From contig JACCIC010000211.1 of NCBI GenBank assembly GCA_018907035.1, positions 765,501-829,500 of the forward strand: a DNA stretch of 64,000 nt, read 5' to 3'. Both the position numbers and the translations under genes were made by a program. This document shows, piece after piece, positions 24,540 to 35,739 of this stretch; the first letter of the stretch is position 1, and each line of letters starts with the position of its first letter. The notes under the pieces are model-generated. The model had not been told where the DNA came from, ran no database searches, and saw only the letters and a list, made by a program, of their open reading frames with translations. This stretch comes from Sycobia sp. Sy_11. Its lineage: Eukaryota; Arthropoda; Insecta; Hymenoptera; Epichrysomallidae.

Positions 24540-25087
24540 TGAGATCGCTCGAAAAGCCGCCGCATCGTTCGCCGCCCTGTCCAATGAAACTTCGAAACGC
24601 AAACGAGCTGCTCCGCGGGGAAATGATAAAGAAGCCCGGCCGAAGATCGCGATAGGTGCCCGCTGCACGGTAGCCAGCGCCGTCGTTCTGTCCATACGCG
24701 CGCGTATAGACGTTGGGCGATAACACGAGCAATAACCGCTCGCTTCGGCGAGAATCGCGCGATGCGCCGCGGCGCGGAGGGGTCGGGCGGGGGGGGGGGC
24801 GGAGAAGACCGGACACCGAACGAGCCGCGTCGGAATGGGACGAGTTTTCGAACCCCCCCCCCCTCCTCGCACACTCGCCCTTTTTCCACTTATTATTCCG
24901 CTTCTTACAAGCGTCTCGTCTCCGCGCCGACCGTCTCTGGGGTTTACTCCTGCGCTCGGGCGTAAACGCGGAGGACGTCGATCTTCGCAATTTATCTAGA
25001 TAGAGGTGAAAGGGGGGAGGGGAGGGCGCGAGGGACTGTTCAAAGAAACACGTGCAAAGAGGCACTGCTAATTAATTTTCTTATCCA
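24540..25087. other. CpG-rich block ending at a strong donor-like site
   Basis: GC-rich with C and G homopolymers (about 24787-24799 and 24856-24867) and overlapping open frames on both strands. At its right edge CCA is followed by GTAAGTAT at 25088, a consensus 5' splice site, after which the sequence becomes AT-rich. This layout would fit a non-coding first exon, but no TATA or initiator was found. Speculative. Confidence 0.25.
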
Positions 25088-25099
25088 GTAAGTATATTT

Positions 25100-26140
25100 A
25101 TAAACATAAAATTAAGCGTCTGGTTATCAAAAATAAAATGTCTCGGTGTCTCTTTTAAGTGTTGACCGAGATAATGTATCCAGTGTAATTATAATGCAGC
25201 GGGATTGATGTAGGTATTAACACACGCGCGTGCCAGCGAATAGCCGAGATATTGCCAAGCGCGTTAGCAGAGAGGTGGTCTGATTAATTTTATTACGCAT
25301 AAATCGAACTTTATTCTGACGGTTGATATACTACGAATAACTGTTGATACATCAAATCTGTTAGATAAACCGTATAATAATCGGGGTTATTCTAAGAAAT
25401 ACAAAAATTGCCGCATGGAAAGCAGTAGTTTGTTGAAACGATTTATTGGATATCTCTCGAAATTGCTCAGGGGCGATGGGGCCGATCACTCGACATTTCA
25501 AGGTTTTTAAAAAACAATTTACCGTGGCTTGCTCATTTTTTGCCGATACATAGTTAACTCGGTTTCATCGTCAGTCATCTCAATAGGTTTCTGAATTGGT
25601 TTGAATTTTTGCAAGTAATGTCACGCTATCAGATCAGCAATAATCAAGGTTTCAAAATCTCCTGAATCCAATGACTCTGGCGTCGAATTAGAATCAGTGC
25701 TAAAAAAACTTTTCAATCATATTTTTTAAAAGTAAAACATTTTTAATAAATTGCACTGGATTCAAGTACGCGACGGGAAATTCAGGCATGCGACTTAAAT
25801 TTCGCCGATTCGGCAGTCGATAAGAGCAGCATTTATTATTATCTAGAAGACTCGGGCAATTCCTATTTCCGATTCAATGAATATTCAACATAGAAAAATC
25901 CACTGAAAAATTTAGAAATCATGAGGAAAGCAATAGATAGTTCTATAACATAAACAGAGAACATTGATGAATCCATTGTACGCTTTGATTAAATTCGCTG
26001 AAATCTAATTCATTAGCGTTAATTTAAAATATTCACACGAAAGTACTTTACGTACAATCGCTCGCAAACGGAAAAATCGAGTGGATCGTTTTTTTTTTAC
26101 ATAAGGGTATCCGTGACATGACCAGTAGCACTCTTACCAA
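25100..26140. other. Mixed DNA without a recognised gene
   Basis: No notable open frame, repeat or relic. Confidence 0.5.
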
Positions 26141-26146
26141 GCACCA

Positions 26147-26148
<2 letters not shown>

Positions 26149-26194
<46 letters not shown>
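26149..26194. repeat. (TA)n microsatellite
   Basis: About 22 TA units. Confidence 0.96.
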
Positions 26195-26198
<4 letters not shown>

Positions 26199-26402
26199 CC
26201 TATATATATTCAGCGACAAGCTGCATCGGAGCCTCTCCTCGCCCTATACAACGACACATTCGCCGAGAAACCGCGCGCGTCAATATTCATAGCTGCAGGC
26301 GCACGGCGCGGCGTGGCGGCTCGGCAACATATTAAATAGGTGCCGTTGCGCGCTCTCGCTTTTAGCTTTACGAGCCGCGAAATGTTATCGCCTTTCGACC
26401 CT

Positions 26403-26404
<2 letters not shown>

Positions 26405-26451
<47 letters not shown>
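26405..26451. repeat. (TA)n microsatellite
   Basis: About 23 TA units. Confidence 0.97.
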
Positions 26452-26455
<4 letters not shown>

Positions 26456-26634
26456 GCGTCCTGATGCGATTGCATTTTATACACGTATACATAAACGACG
26501 CGCGGCGGAGATGCGTTGCGACTCTCTTTTGCGCCGCGGAGAACGCACGCGAAATTCGATCACTTTATCGCGACGTCGGGTATATATCAGTTTTTCCCCG
26601 GCTCACGCGCTCGTTGTGATGCGCTGCTACAGCA

Positions 26635-26676
26635 TTAGCAGCAGCAGCAGCAGCACCAGCAGGAGCAACGGCAGCA
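26635..26676. repeat. (AGC)n trinucleotide repeat, imperfect
   Basis: Six AGC units, then imperfect CAGCA-type copies. Confidence 0.88.
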
Positions 26677-27047
26677 CCGTCCTTTAAATCACCATGAGGC
26701 TGCGCGAAGCCTCCTCCGGTTTCATAGATTGCAATTTGCAACCGCACGTGGAGTATACATATATATATGTATGTGTGTGTATACGTCTGGCACTTAACAA
26801 CTTTGCGCATTACACGCATCGCACCGCCGCATCGTGCGCGCAGCACTTTCCTGCGGGAAACGTGATACTTAACTATACATATGTTCGCGCACCCTATATA
26901 TATATATATATAAGAATTGAGAAAGATGCGGGATACTCCTGCGAGACTATGTGCAGTTACTGTGCTGTGCGACCTACCGCGCGGTGGATCGCTGAATACG
27001 TATAGGCGCTCGAAGCATCCGAAGGGGAAAGATGGACGAGACTACCC

Positions 27048-27050
<3 letters not shown>

Positions 27051-27097
<47 letters not shown>
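27051..27097. repeat. (GA)n microsatellite with G tract
   Basis: About 18 GA units ending in a run of about ten G. Confidence 0.96.
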
Positions 27098-27457
27098 AAT
27101 GGGATTATTAAGTGTATTTCATTAAGTAGGCTGTATGAAAAAATGACTTTTGAAAACAGGTCAAGACATTCCAAATGGACGAATCGTTGAGAGTCCTTTG
27201 CGATATATCTGAGATCCTATAATGGTACGTTATGTATTGCAATCAAAGTAATTAAGTTTCGCGTACTGGTGCAATCCTTTCCACGTTGCGTCTTGAATAT
27301 TCTATGTCAAATTTGTGTGGATCAATATTAAAACATCCCCCGAAATTTGCACATCATTAATATGCAACGCCTAACAGGGACTAATATGCACAACCCATCT
27401 AAGGTGCCTATATCATCAAATCCGCTAACACGCTTAACAACCCCTACCCCTCTTTAG

Positions 27458-27510
27458 CTCTCTCCTCTCTCTCTCTCTCTCTATCTCTCTCTCTGACTCT
27501 CTCCCTCTCT
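27458..27510. repeat. (TC)n microsatellite, imperfect
   Basis: TC units with several single-base interruptions. Confidence 0.93.
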
Positions 27511-27519
27511 GCTCATAGG

Positions 27520-28770
27520 ATATTATCCATGATACCACATTTCATTGGCCAATAGTCTGAGGTTCTATCTAAATGTACACTAGCTGCAATTTTCTTTCAC
27601 GTGTAAAATAACTCAGGTATAACAGATTTGAAAATATCTTTGTCCGTTGAGCAGAAATTGCATCGAGAAGTCGAAAATACGTTTAAAAACTTCGGGATGA
27701 ATTTATATCTGTTTGTGAAAAAAAAAAGATTGCCTCACTCATGTACCGGGTGCAGGCAGAAATTTGCCAAGTCCCATATAATAAATGCATTTTCAAATAT
27801 GCAAATAAAAATGTATAAAAAAATTTATAGATCTATAATTTTTTAAAATAATATTTGAAACGTATATTAATATAATTAATCGATAGTGAATTATTCGAGC
27901 ATTAAAATGTGTTTCTTAAGCATAAAAATAATTTATTACGTAAGAGATATTGACAAGATATAAGACAGACGACGACTCAGACGAATTTTGCAATTTATTC
28001 TCCGTAAATTTGCAATATATCGAGTCCTAATAAATATTTTTAAATTTACAAACTCATGGTTCTTCCTAGAGGATACATAAATAATGAAAAAATTCATGAT
28101 AATCTCGTATAACAATTAAATTATTAAGGACAATTTATCTATAATTTTGTGTAATAAATATCTTCTCATTCTTCAACTAATTAGGAATGATTAGTTAAAT
28201 TATAATGATTATTGTTACTATTTTTATGTATAATATTAAGAATTATTTTTATTATCAAAGTGCTGCTGAATTATTTTGTCGTTTGAGTTATCACGAAAGG
28301 CTACTGCAAAGCTGTCAAAGATCACACATCAGTTGCGTTAGAATTTCCGTTCTATTCGATTAGTTCTAATTGCGTGCTCACTTGGCATTTAAATCGACAA
28401 AAATCCCCGTGACAATTTCGTGTGCTGGTAGAGATAATCCAAACTAATATACAGCACAGCAGTCGTTGTAAATTGTATTTGATAAACAGATATATAAATT
28501 CTTATCTCACTCGATGTGCAAAAGAATTGCACTAATCATCATAATTATTCTTAAAATGTTTAAAAAAAAAACATTTCCTAAAGCTATTTAAAATATATAA
28601 TCATACTTTTATTTATTCTGTTATGCTTTATTTCAGACTATAGTTATAAACTATTATATTGAAATGTTAGTGACACAAGAATGACAGACGGATTCATTGT
28701 ACAACGTGGCGCTAATTAAAAGTCAATCGTCGGTGACTAATGAGAATAAGTAAGGATTTAAGTGCAAGGG
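27520..28770. other. AT-rich stretch without a recognised gene
   Basis: One Lys/Ile-rich open frame at 27628-27846 is unconvincing; nothing else seen. Confidence 0.55.
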
Positions 28771-28815
28771 CACGTAATTGAGATTGCACTACATAATCAA
28801 GACGTTGAACAATAA

Positions 28816-28816
28816 A

Positions 28817-28843
<27 letters not shown>
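28816..28843. repeat. (TC)n microsatellite
   Basis: About 13 TC units. Confidence 0.94.
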
Positions 28844-28848
<5 letters not shown>

Positions 28849-28859
28849 CTCCATTTGCT

Positions 28860-29376
28860 CCTGCGTTGACGAAATTATGCCTCGACCACAATCGCTACCC
28901 ATACACGCGGCGTACGAAAGCTACAAAAGCTCGCAATGGATTAGAATTAAAACGCCAATATACCATCGTCATATCCGCGTAAATAAGCGTTTGCTCGCCT
29001 CGTCTCGAAGTGCTCGAAACCTGCTCGCTCGATTCGACGCGCGGTCCGATCAATTCCGTAACGAAATCGCGCGCGCGGACTCCGGCATGCGCATGAAAAT
29101 CAAGGATTCCGCGTTCGTCGGCCAATGATCCACGCTGATTACGAGCAACGCGGCACCTTCCCTTCGTGCGCGTTTTACGGAAAACCATCAATTCACCACG
29201 CTCCGAGCGAAATTCCATCGTGGATCCGTGTATTCTCGATACACAAGGCACACCGTAGGTTTATCGCGGCGCAGTTGCCGCGCACTATGCGACCGTATAG
29301 CCGGCGTCGCGCCTGGCGTGCTTTTGGAAATAAAAGAGAGAACCAGGCAGAAAGAGCAGGGTAAAGGGAGGGGCGA

Positions 29377-29413
<37 letters not shown>

Positions 29414-29760
29414 CGGCGTGTATCGGAGAATTTCTTGAAATATCGAGTCTTGGATTATTCCGAGCTCCCCCGGCAAAATTAATGAAGTCGGCCCGCTCGA
29501 GCCGCGCCGCGCGATATATAGATCGGCGGCTAATCCCGCCTCGTCGGGGCTATTTATTATTATCGCCCTGGTGCGCTACTGCAGGGGCCCAGGTTGCGCG
29601 CGTGCCTCCCTTGGTAATGCTGCCCGTCCCCGACCCGCCTCACGCGTCCCCGGCCGCCCGCTCCCCCCGGGGCGACCCATGAGTCATTCGCGGGAGGGCC
29701 TCAGCTGCACGCTCGAGCGACGGCTACGTTTCTACCATTAGCCGGCCAATATTGCAGATA
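28860..29760. other. CpG-rich block
   Basis: GC-rich with overlapping open frames on both strands (118 codons on the minus strand at 28895-29251). None has a recognisable domain, and their composition tracks local GC. Confidence 0.45.
29383..29411. repeat. (GA)n microsatellite
   Basis: About 14 GA units. Confidence 0.95.
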
Positions 29761-29808
29761 TACACTCCTGGTCGAGAGCCGCCGCGAGGGCTTTGGAGGA
29801 GGATAAAG

Positions 29809-29835
29809 ATATATATATATATATATATATATATA
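29809..29835. repeat. (TA)n microsatellite
   Basis: About 13 TA units. Confidence 0.95.
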
Positions 29836-29884
29836 GGAAAAGGGTTTATACCTTTTTCTTTTTGTCTCTGGTCGCGTGTAGTTA

Positions 29885-29886
<2 letters not shown>

Positions 29887-29929
<43 letters not shown>

Positions 29930-29945
29930 TCCCTCTCTCTCTCCC
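29887..29945. repeat. (TC)n microsatellite
   Basis: About 20 perfect TC units, then TCCC-type variants. Confidence 0.96.
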
Positions 29946-30049
29946 TGTTTGTGTGCAGAGGGCGTTTGGATTAGGTAACGAGATGGACGGGAAAGTGGAG
30001 AAAAAGAAGAGCGCTCGTATGTGGGATATATAAACGCGCGCTTCGTCGT

Positions 30050-31290
30050 TTATTCCGTGAATTCGACCTAGCCGAGGAATTTATAAGGATTAGCGTTTGG
30101 AGTAATTGCTCAGTTTCTTGGTTAGTTAGCAAAAGGAAAAAAAGAAAAACGTTGTGTGGGTGTCGCGTTAAATCCGAGGGGGAGCGGCTCTTGTAATTGC
30201 ATTTGCTTTCTTTTATTTCATTCTCTTACCAACTAGGTGACGAAGATGGTGGGATGCTAATTTTTTTTTTTCAGGTCGTGTTTCATTATTGGATAGCCAA
30301 TTAGTTTTTTACTCGCTCTACTGTCTCGGAAGCGTGAAAAAGTATAATTACTATTTCAGGTCGCTAAATGGCAAATAAAGATGTGATTTGCTGCTGAGAG
30401 TAAAAACTGGAAATCGTAGGCATAACAGCGAAAATGTCCGTTGTAATATGAAAAGAAAATCTTGTTTAACTCATTCAGTGACATATTCGTGACGGATAAG
30501 CACATATAGGTGGAAGGGAATTTTTGAAGAATTAATAAATATCTGCACCAACTTAAAATTTAAATTATTACATAGGAATTAACATACCAGTATTTTCGAA
30601 TATATTAGTGTATTTCATTACTGGTTTGTAAGTCAATCATTGTATTTCGTAAGACCAATTTTTCCCTAGTCTCCTGAATAAACTATTTAATATGCACATT
30701 ATCGTTTATTATATATTTAATTAATGAAAACCAGAAAATAATGCTAAATATTTGATTTTCAGATTGGCTTGCGGCAAATATATTATATATCGTTCAGAAC
30801 TTCATATTTTTAGACGAGTTTCAAGCTCTTGTAGTGTAAATTTCGACTCAAAACTATGATGTGAAAATTTCTTTGTGAGGTAAATCAATTAACTTCCATA
30901 CTCGTGTTGCTATGTAGTATTTCATAAAGGGATTTTATCTATAAACATTTTTGTAATATATTAAGTCATGAAGAAGTATTCAATAATTATTTTTTTTCAG
31001 ATTATATGTTCTGCAAATAAGAACAGAAATAGCTTAAGAATTTTCTGTAATTTATGAGTGGTGGTAAATAGTCAACGATCTATATTCTTGTAATATTATC
31101 TGAAAGTAGTTAACCGTATCCCTTAATACCAGACAGCACGATGGAATTGGCGTCTAAGTGAAGTTATTCAACAACTTCCACATATATATGTCACTAATAG
31201 ACCACAATTCCCCGTCGGTTTCTCGCAGCACTCCCAATAAAATAAAATTTTTAAATTATTGACCCAAAAATAGATTGCAGCCATGTGCGA
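30050..31290. other. AT-rich stretch without a recognised gene
   Basis: Several TTTTTTCAG acceptor-like sites occur (30274, 30996), but no open exon follows them. Confidence 0.5.
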
Positions 31291-31394
31291 TATAGTCAAA
31301 GAAATTATGCGTCAATAAGTACCTCTTTTCCCAGGCTTGGAAAGTTGTTACAGTAAACGCCATTCCAAAACATAAACAGTACAAGGAGAGATGA

Positions 31395-31451
31395 AGCACC
31401 CAAAATAAGCACCGGTTATCATATAATCGGGGAAAAAAACGTATTTCTCTC

Positions 31452-31496
<45 letters not shown>

Positions 31497-31655
31497 AGAT
31501 TAAGCTACGGATATTTGTTGATGAGATGGTCATGTATGAATTTAGAAGCAGATAGCTGTACTTTCTTCGCGCAGTACTGACACTAGGTGCTTGCCTTTGA
31601 CACTTGGCGTATCCCTATACCATTATATCGTCCAACACAGGCAAATATTTTCCGG
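31395..31655. other. Insertion between RT finger motifs, holding (TC)n
   Basis: About 260 bp that the RT family does not have at this point. It begins after the IPK motif and contains (TC)n at 31446-31497. No transposase, terminal repeat or target duplication recognised, so it may be an expanded microsatellite plus rearranged sequence. Confidence 0.45.
31446..31497. repeat. (TC)n microsatellite
   Basis: About 22 TC units inside the interrupted RT relic. Confidence 0.96.
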
Positions 31656-32099
31656 CTCCAAGGAGATATACTCTATCAGCTTCCTCGCCATCCTGATCAA
31701 AGTCACCGAAAGCTTTCTGATTAGTTTCTCATCAATAATTAATATTACAGACAACTTACATGCAACGCTGCCAGGGTAATTTTGAACGGTCATCGAGCCT
31801 TTGACCAAATCGAGCACCAAAAGCTCATATACAAATTTATCAAAACGTAGTCTACTGCAGCGCCAAAGTCGTTTTACAGTTACGAAATGATCCTAAGATA
31901 CGCTATTTTGTTGCCAAACACGTTGCCGGCTGCTCCGCTCGAGTTTTCTGGACATACATCGGTCGACGAACGGTCGGGACGTGACCTCTTCAGTACTATA
32001 CCTCGTAGATATCGTCGCTTGTTGCCTATCCCCTTTCTGCGACACTGCACTCGGCGGCGTGATTCTGTTTCTTCATATTGTGAAAACACTGCACAATTG

Positions 32100-32210
32100 T
32101 CACGTGGAGTACGCCCTCCAACGATCGAATTTCTCTGGCGCACGCTGCCACTCGTTTTCGCGCCTCGCATTCAGTCTCTTACGTTTCCGGTACACGCTCT
32201 CCTCGCTCAT
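32100..32210 (-). CDS. Candidate short reading frame, 36 codons, basic
   Basis: Starts with ATG at 32210 on the minus strand and ends TGA at 32100-32102. It begins MSEESVYRKRKRLNARREN and is Arg/Lys-rich. It lies 40 nt downstream of an initiator-like TCAGTT. A GTAAGAGA donor-like site occurs inside it, after CGGAAAC, so it could be the first coding part of a spliced gene. A second minus-strand frame (96 codons from 32170) overlaps it in another phase. No family recognised; a decayed mobile element is an alternative. Confidence 0.22.
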   Translation of the reverse strand: MSEESVYRKRKRLNARRENEWQRAPEKFDRWRAYST

Positions 32211-32247
32211 GTACACAGAATCTCCCCTTACGGACGCCACCGAATAA

Positions 32248-32278
32248 ACTGACTACCGCGCATCTCCGTATTTTTTAA
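32248..32278 (-). promoter_or_regulatory. Candidate core promoter, TATA-like plus Inr
   Basis: On the minus strand, TTAAAAAAT at 32270-32278 is followed by TCAGTT with its A at 32250, the arthropod initiator sequence at nearly the expected spacing. The first ATG (32210) follows 40 nt later. Confidence 0.25.
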
Positions 32279-32289
32279 CGGCGCTACAC

Positions 32290-32860
32290 CGTCGCTTATG
32301 TCGCTCATCGTCCAATCGGACTAACTTGAATCCGATCGCCTAACTCATTCCTTTGGTATTCAGCACCGACGACGCAATAAAAAAGAACACAATGGCCTGG
32401 CATTAGCGCGCGATACAAAGCTCCCCTCACACGTCTCCTTATAAAAGCCGTTTGTGGTGGTACATATGTCTCGCGACACCGACACAATATACACATATAC
32501 GTCCAGATACTTTAAACTTCAAATAAAGAAAAACTGCTAATAAAGTTTTTACCCGACGCCTTAACCGTCATCCATAAAAGAAATCCAAAGCGCTTCAAGC
32601 GCGTGTAAATCAAACTTAGCTTCTTTGTCCCCAAATGGGCGACTAAATCAAATTCTACTCCTATGGCATTTAATCCAGCGATGAATCGCGCAACTTTTAA
32701 GTAAAAACATCAGCGGCGACTATACTAACTTTATACGTCTCCCCTCCCCGCCGAGATGCACAATGCGACGAGACACAAGAATTTCGCACTGAAATATAAA
32801 TAATCGTTAATCGTGGATTTTAATAGCTCGACGTTTATAGTCTTCTTTAGTTAATGAAAA
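32290..32860. other. Mixed DNA without a recognised gene
   Basis: A 63-codon minus-strand frame at 32305-32496 is unrecognised; nothing else is evident. Confidence 0.4.
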
Positions 32861-33112
32861 GAGATCGAGCCTATACTGCGCGCTGCGCAGGTTTAAGTGA
32901 CTTCACGCTACCGTTCGAACTCCCGACGGTCGCGCGTATATGCAACAAGTGTTCTCAGGACGATAACGGCCAAGCGACTATCTCGCGTATCTGCTCTCTC
33001 TCTGTCTATCCTTCTCTCTCTATCTTTCAAACAGCCTTCGTTACTCAAATGCGCGGAGGGCCGTGAGGCTGTACTTTTCGTTCTTGTATAAATCACAACT
33101 TCTTTTCAACAG

Positions 33113-33158
33113 AGGAAGAAACGGCCCTCGATATCTACCGAGGAACAAAGGAGAAAAG
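33113..33158 (+). CDS. Candidate 46-nt mini-exon, unrecognised
   Basis: The segment is bounded by a good acceptor (TTCTTTTCAACAG ending at 33112, with a TCACAAC branch-point-like element about 20 nt upstream) and a donor, AAAAG followed by GTATGAAG at 33159. All three phases are open. One reads RKKRPSISTEEQRRK, another EETALDIYRGTKEK. Microexons of this size are known in neuronal and channel genes. No neighbouring exon could be joined to it, and I do not recognise the peptide. Confidence 0.27.
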
Positions 33159-33249
33159 GTATGAAGTAAAATAAATAATAAGAACAATAGTAGAAAAAGA
33201 AATTTAAAAAATCATAATAATAATAATAACGACAGCAACGGAGGCGGCA

Positions 33250-33440
33250 GCGAGCTGTATATAAGGCGTTTTTACGAGACCACCCTAAATCTCCGCGAAT
33301 AAATTATACATCACCGGTGAATTTTATTGCCACGGGATTGCGTTTTGTGTATATGCGCGGCGACGTGAGCCGGCCGCCGACGCCCCGAACGTGAGATTTA
33401 CGCTCGCGGATCTCTCAGATGTGTGGCATGCGAGTACATG
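33250..33440. other. CpG-rich patch with TATATAAG element
   Basis: TATATAAG at about 33259 resembles a TATA box, but no initiator lies at the expected distance downstream. Confidence 0.2.
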
Positions 33441-33442
33441 TG

Positions 33443-33517
33443 TAGAGGGAGAGAAAGAGAGAGAAAGGTAGAGAAAGAAAGAAGCAGAAGAAGAGAGAGA
33501 GAGAGAGAGAGAGAGAG
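33443..33517. repeat. (GA)n microsatellite, imperfect
   Basis: GA and GAAA units, ending in about 14 perfect GA units. Confidence 0.94.
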
Positions 33518-33649
33518 GATGAGAGGAAAGTGAGCTACCAACGACGACAAGATGGTATTTTGAGAAAATACACGTGGCTATGCCATAGGAAGAGTAGTGC
33601 AATAATCAGAAGTAGAGAGACAGATGACGATGTGTTGATTGGTAAAACC

Positions 33650-34533
33650 AAATGATTGACGCGTGATTAGCGCGCTAGGAATTGTTTGACGTCATTTTGT
33701 TTCCTTTGGATATTTGTAAAAAAATTATAATTATTGATAGCTCTACTAATTTAGTATAAAACACTGAGATAAAATTTTTTTTTTCAATGCGTATGAGTTT
33801 GACTTTCCACATAAAATTCTAATTAGCATTTATAGAAATTTTAAAACTAAATACATATATACGTCCAATTAAATTCAATATATTTGGTTATAATAAATTC
33901 TACCAATCAGCCAGTCAGTAAAATAATGTCATTGTACGTAAATTGATATTTATTAGATGAAATTCAAATTGGTTATACATATATGAATGCAGGAAAAACT
34001 TTATATAATGTAAATAAAAGCCAGAATACTGAGGTAATTAAATTTTATACGTTGATGTATAAAATTGCTTCAGAATGCTCAATTAATTAAATATTTCAGA
34101 ATATTTACATTTCGCTGTATACAATTAGTGAAATATATGGACAATGAACTCAAGGAATTTCAACGTAAAATTGTGAAATTATTATAAAAAAATATTTTGT
34201 GTTTTTCATGATTTTATTTGCTTAATAAAAGGTTAATTTGCAAACAAGTAAATGATTCCTAATAAAAGGTATAAAGAATTAAATATATAAGATTACTTTT
34301 AATGAAATTAAGAAGCATAAACATAAATAAAGTATATTCTTTTAACTTTTTTAATTACCATTAACAGTAACATTATAAACTTTATGCATCGAGTTACATA
34401 AATATATTTATAGTAGACTGCGTACTTATATTAATAAAAAAAATCTAATTTTTTTAATCTGTTGCTGGAAGTATTTTATTTATATTATTTTAACTGAATA
34501 ACTTTGCAGTAACAATTATTTAAATTTTAATCA

Positions 34534-34540
<7 letters not shown>
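33650..34540. other. AT-rich stretch without genes
   Basis: No features beyond AT-rich sequence. Confidence 0.65.

Positions 34541-34582
<42 letters not shown>
34541..34582. repeat. (TA)n microsatellite
   Basis: About 20 TA units. Confidence 0.96.
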
Positions 34583-34585
<3 letters not shown>

Positions 34586-34870
34586 CTTTAACAGTTAAAA
34601 TGATTACAAAGTATCTTTAGAGCTCCCTCATCTCCAATAGGATTGATTTAAAAAATCATGTTAATAACAATAATTTCGACATATGAGAAAATCAAAGATA
34701 TCAACGGACTGTTAATAGTCGCGTTTTATACTAGAGGGAAGGGGAGGGCAGAAAGAAAAGATTTAAAAGGTCCACGAGAGTAGGCCTAAAGAAGAATAAG
34801 TGAGAAGGCGCTTGCGCGTTCTGAGCAGCGGGTTTATACGAGTATATATATGCATAATCACTAACGTCAG

Positions 34871-34873
<3 letters not shown>

Positions 34874-34918
<45 letters not shown>
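34874..34918. repeat. (TC)n microsatellite
   Basis: About 22 TC units. Confidence 0.97.
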
Positions 34919-34921
<3 letters not shown>

Positions 34922-35308
34922 CTTTACCTTGCCTTTGACAAGGCCGACGACAATGAATTATTCAATCGACTAATCCGGCCTGTGTCGCGATTGCCGATCG
35001 CAGGGCCCGCTGGCACAAAGAGGCGGAGGCTCGTTCTCCGCCACCCTCTCCCCACCCGCGCCATCCTTCCTACTGCTACAGCTACCTTTTGGGCCGTCGA
35101 AGTACGTATCTTTCACTCTTGCCTCCCCCCCTCCCCCTTAACTTCTCGTGCGCGAATCCAGGGACCCGTGGGGCATCGTTTAATTGAGAGCCAGAGAAAC
35201 TCGGCGCGGCACGAGAGCTCGTAAAAAATGCATTAATTTATCGAAGGGGGGCCCAGGCTTTTGGTGGAGCGACTTGTCGTTGAGGCAGAGGTAGACGGAG
35301 ACTGTGTG

Positions 35309-35339
35309 TGAGAGAGAGAGAGAGAGAAGGTAGAAGAGA

Positions 35340-35374
<35 letters not shown>
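35309..35374. repeat. (GA)n microsatellite, two blocks
   Basis: Two GA runs separated by a short GA-rich spacer. Confidence 0.95.
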
Positions 35375-35378
<4 letters not shown>

Positions 35379-35604
35379 CGGGCCACATTTGAATTACGAC
35401 GGCGCGTCGCGCGCGAACACGAGTTTGATCACATTGTAAAACGCTGGTTAGGCATGGTTTATCTTTCTGCTCGCTTGCTCACCCCCACCCCCTGACCGCG
35501 GACTCCTTTTTTACGATTTCGATCGCACATTTTAATGGCGCTGTCCCCTCGCCCCTGCTTCTGCCACTTTTTCTGTACTTTCTTTCTCTTTCTTTCAGGG
35601 CTAC

Positions 35605-35735
35605 CAGAGAGTTTCATCGGCAGGCTCCATGACAGGACGCCGCGTTCTTATTCACTTCTTTTGTTTATCCCCCTTATGGACGTCAGATGTTTTGAAATAA
35701 ATTTCGAAGAAACATTAAGCTCGGGAACGTTTTTC
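35605..35735 (+). other. Candidate terminal exon behind a strong acceptor
   Basis: A long pyrimidine tract (CTTTCTTTCTCTTTCTTTC) ends in an AG near 35599. What follows is open in two phases. One reads GYQRVSSAGSMTGRRV before a stop, and an AATAAA-type hexamer lies near 35697. The tract may simply be a TTTC-rich microsatellite. No partner exon or family. Confidence 0.18.
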
Positions 35736-35739
35736 TAAG

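Larger units (their letters stand above)
26205..27030. other. CpG-rich block with TA and CAG-type repeats
   Basis: Contains a second TA array and an AGC trinucleotide run (about 26635-26655). Open frames are array-derived or Arg/Ala-rich. Confidence 0.5.
31300..31850 (+). pseudogene. LINE reverse-transcriptase relic, interrupted
   Basis: Pieces of a non-LTR retrotransposon RT in the right order on the plus strand. First, YLFSQAWKVVTVNAIPKHK at 31320-31376 fits the YFPxxWKxAxVxxIPKPxK finger motif. Second, IYSISFLAILIKVTES at about 31666-31713 fits YRPISLLPxxxKxxE. Third, NGHRAFDQIEHQKLIYKF at 31785-31838 fits the KAFDxVxHxxLxxKL palm motif A. The family has only a few codons between the first two; here about 260 bp intervene, including a (TC)n array. 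Stops, frame changes and the loss of the upstream motif A Asp show it is dead. Which LINE clade it belongs to is not decided by these fragments. Confidence 0.6.

Noticed and set aside
34926..34985. LAFDKADDNELFNRL, resembling the LINE RT KAFDxVDHxxLLxKL motif
   Set aside because: A single short match next to a TC array with no other RT motif upstream or downstream; probably chance.
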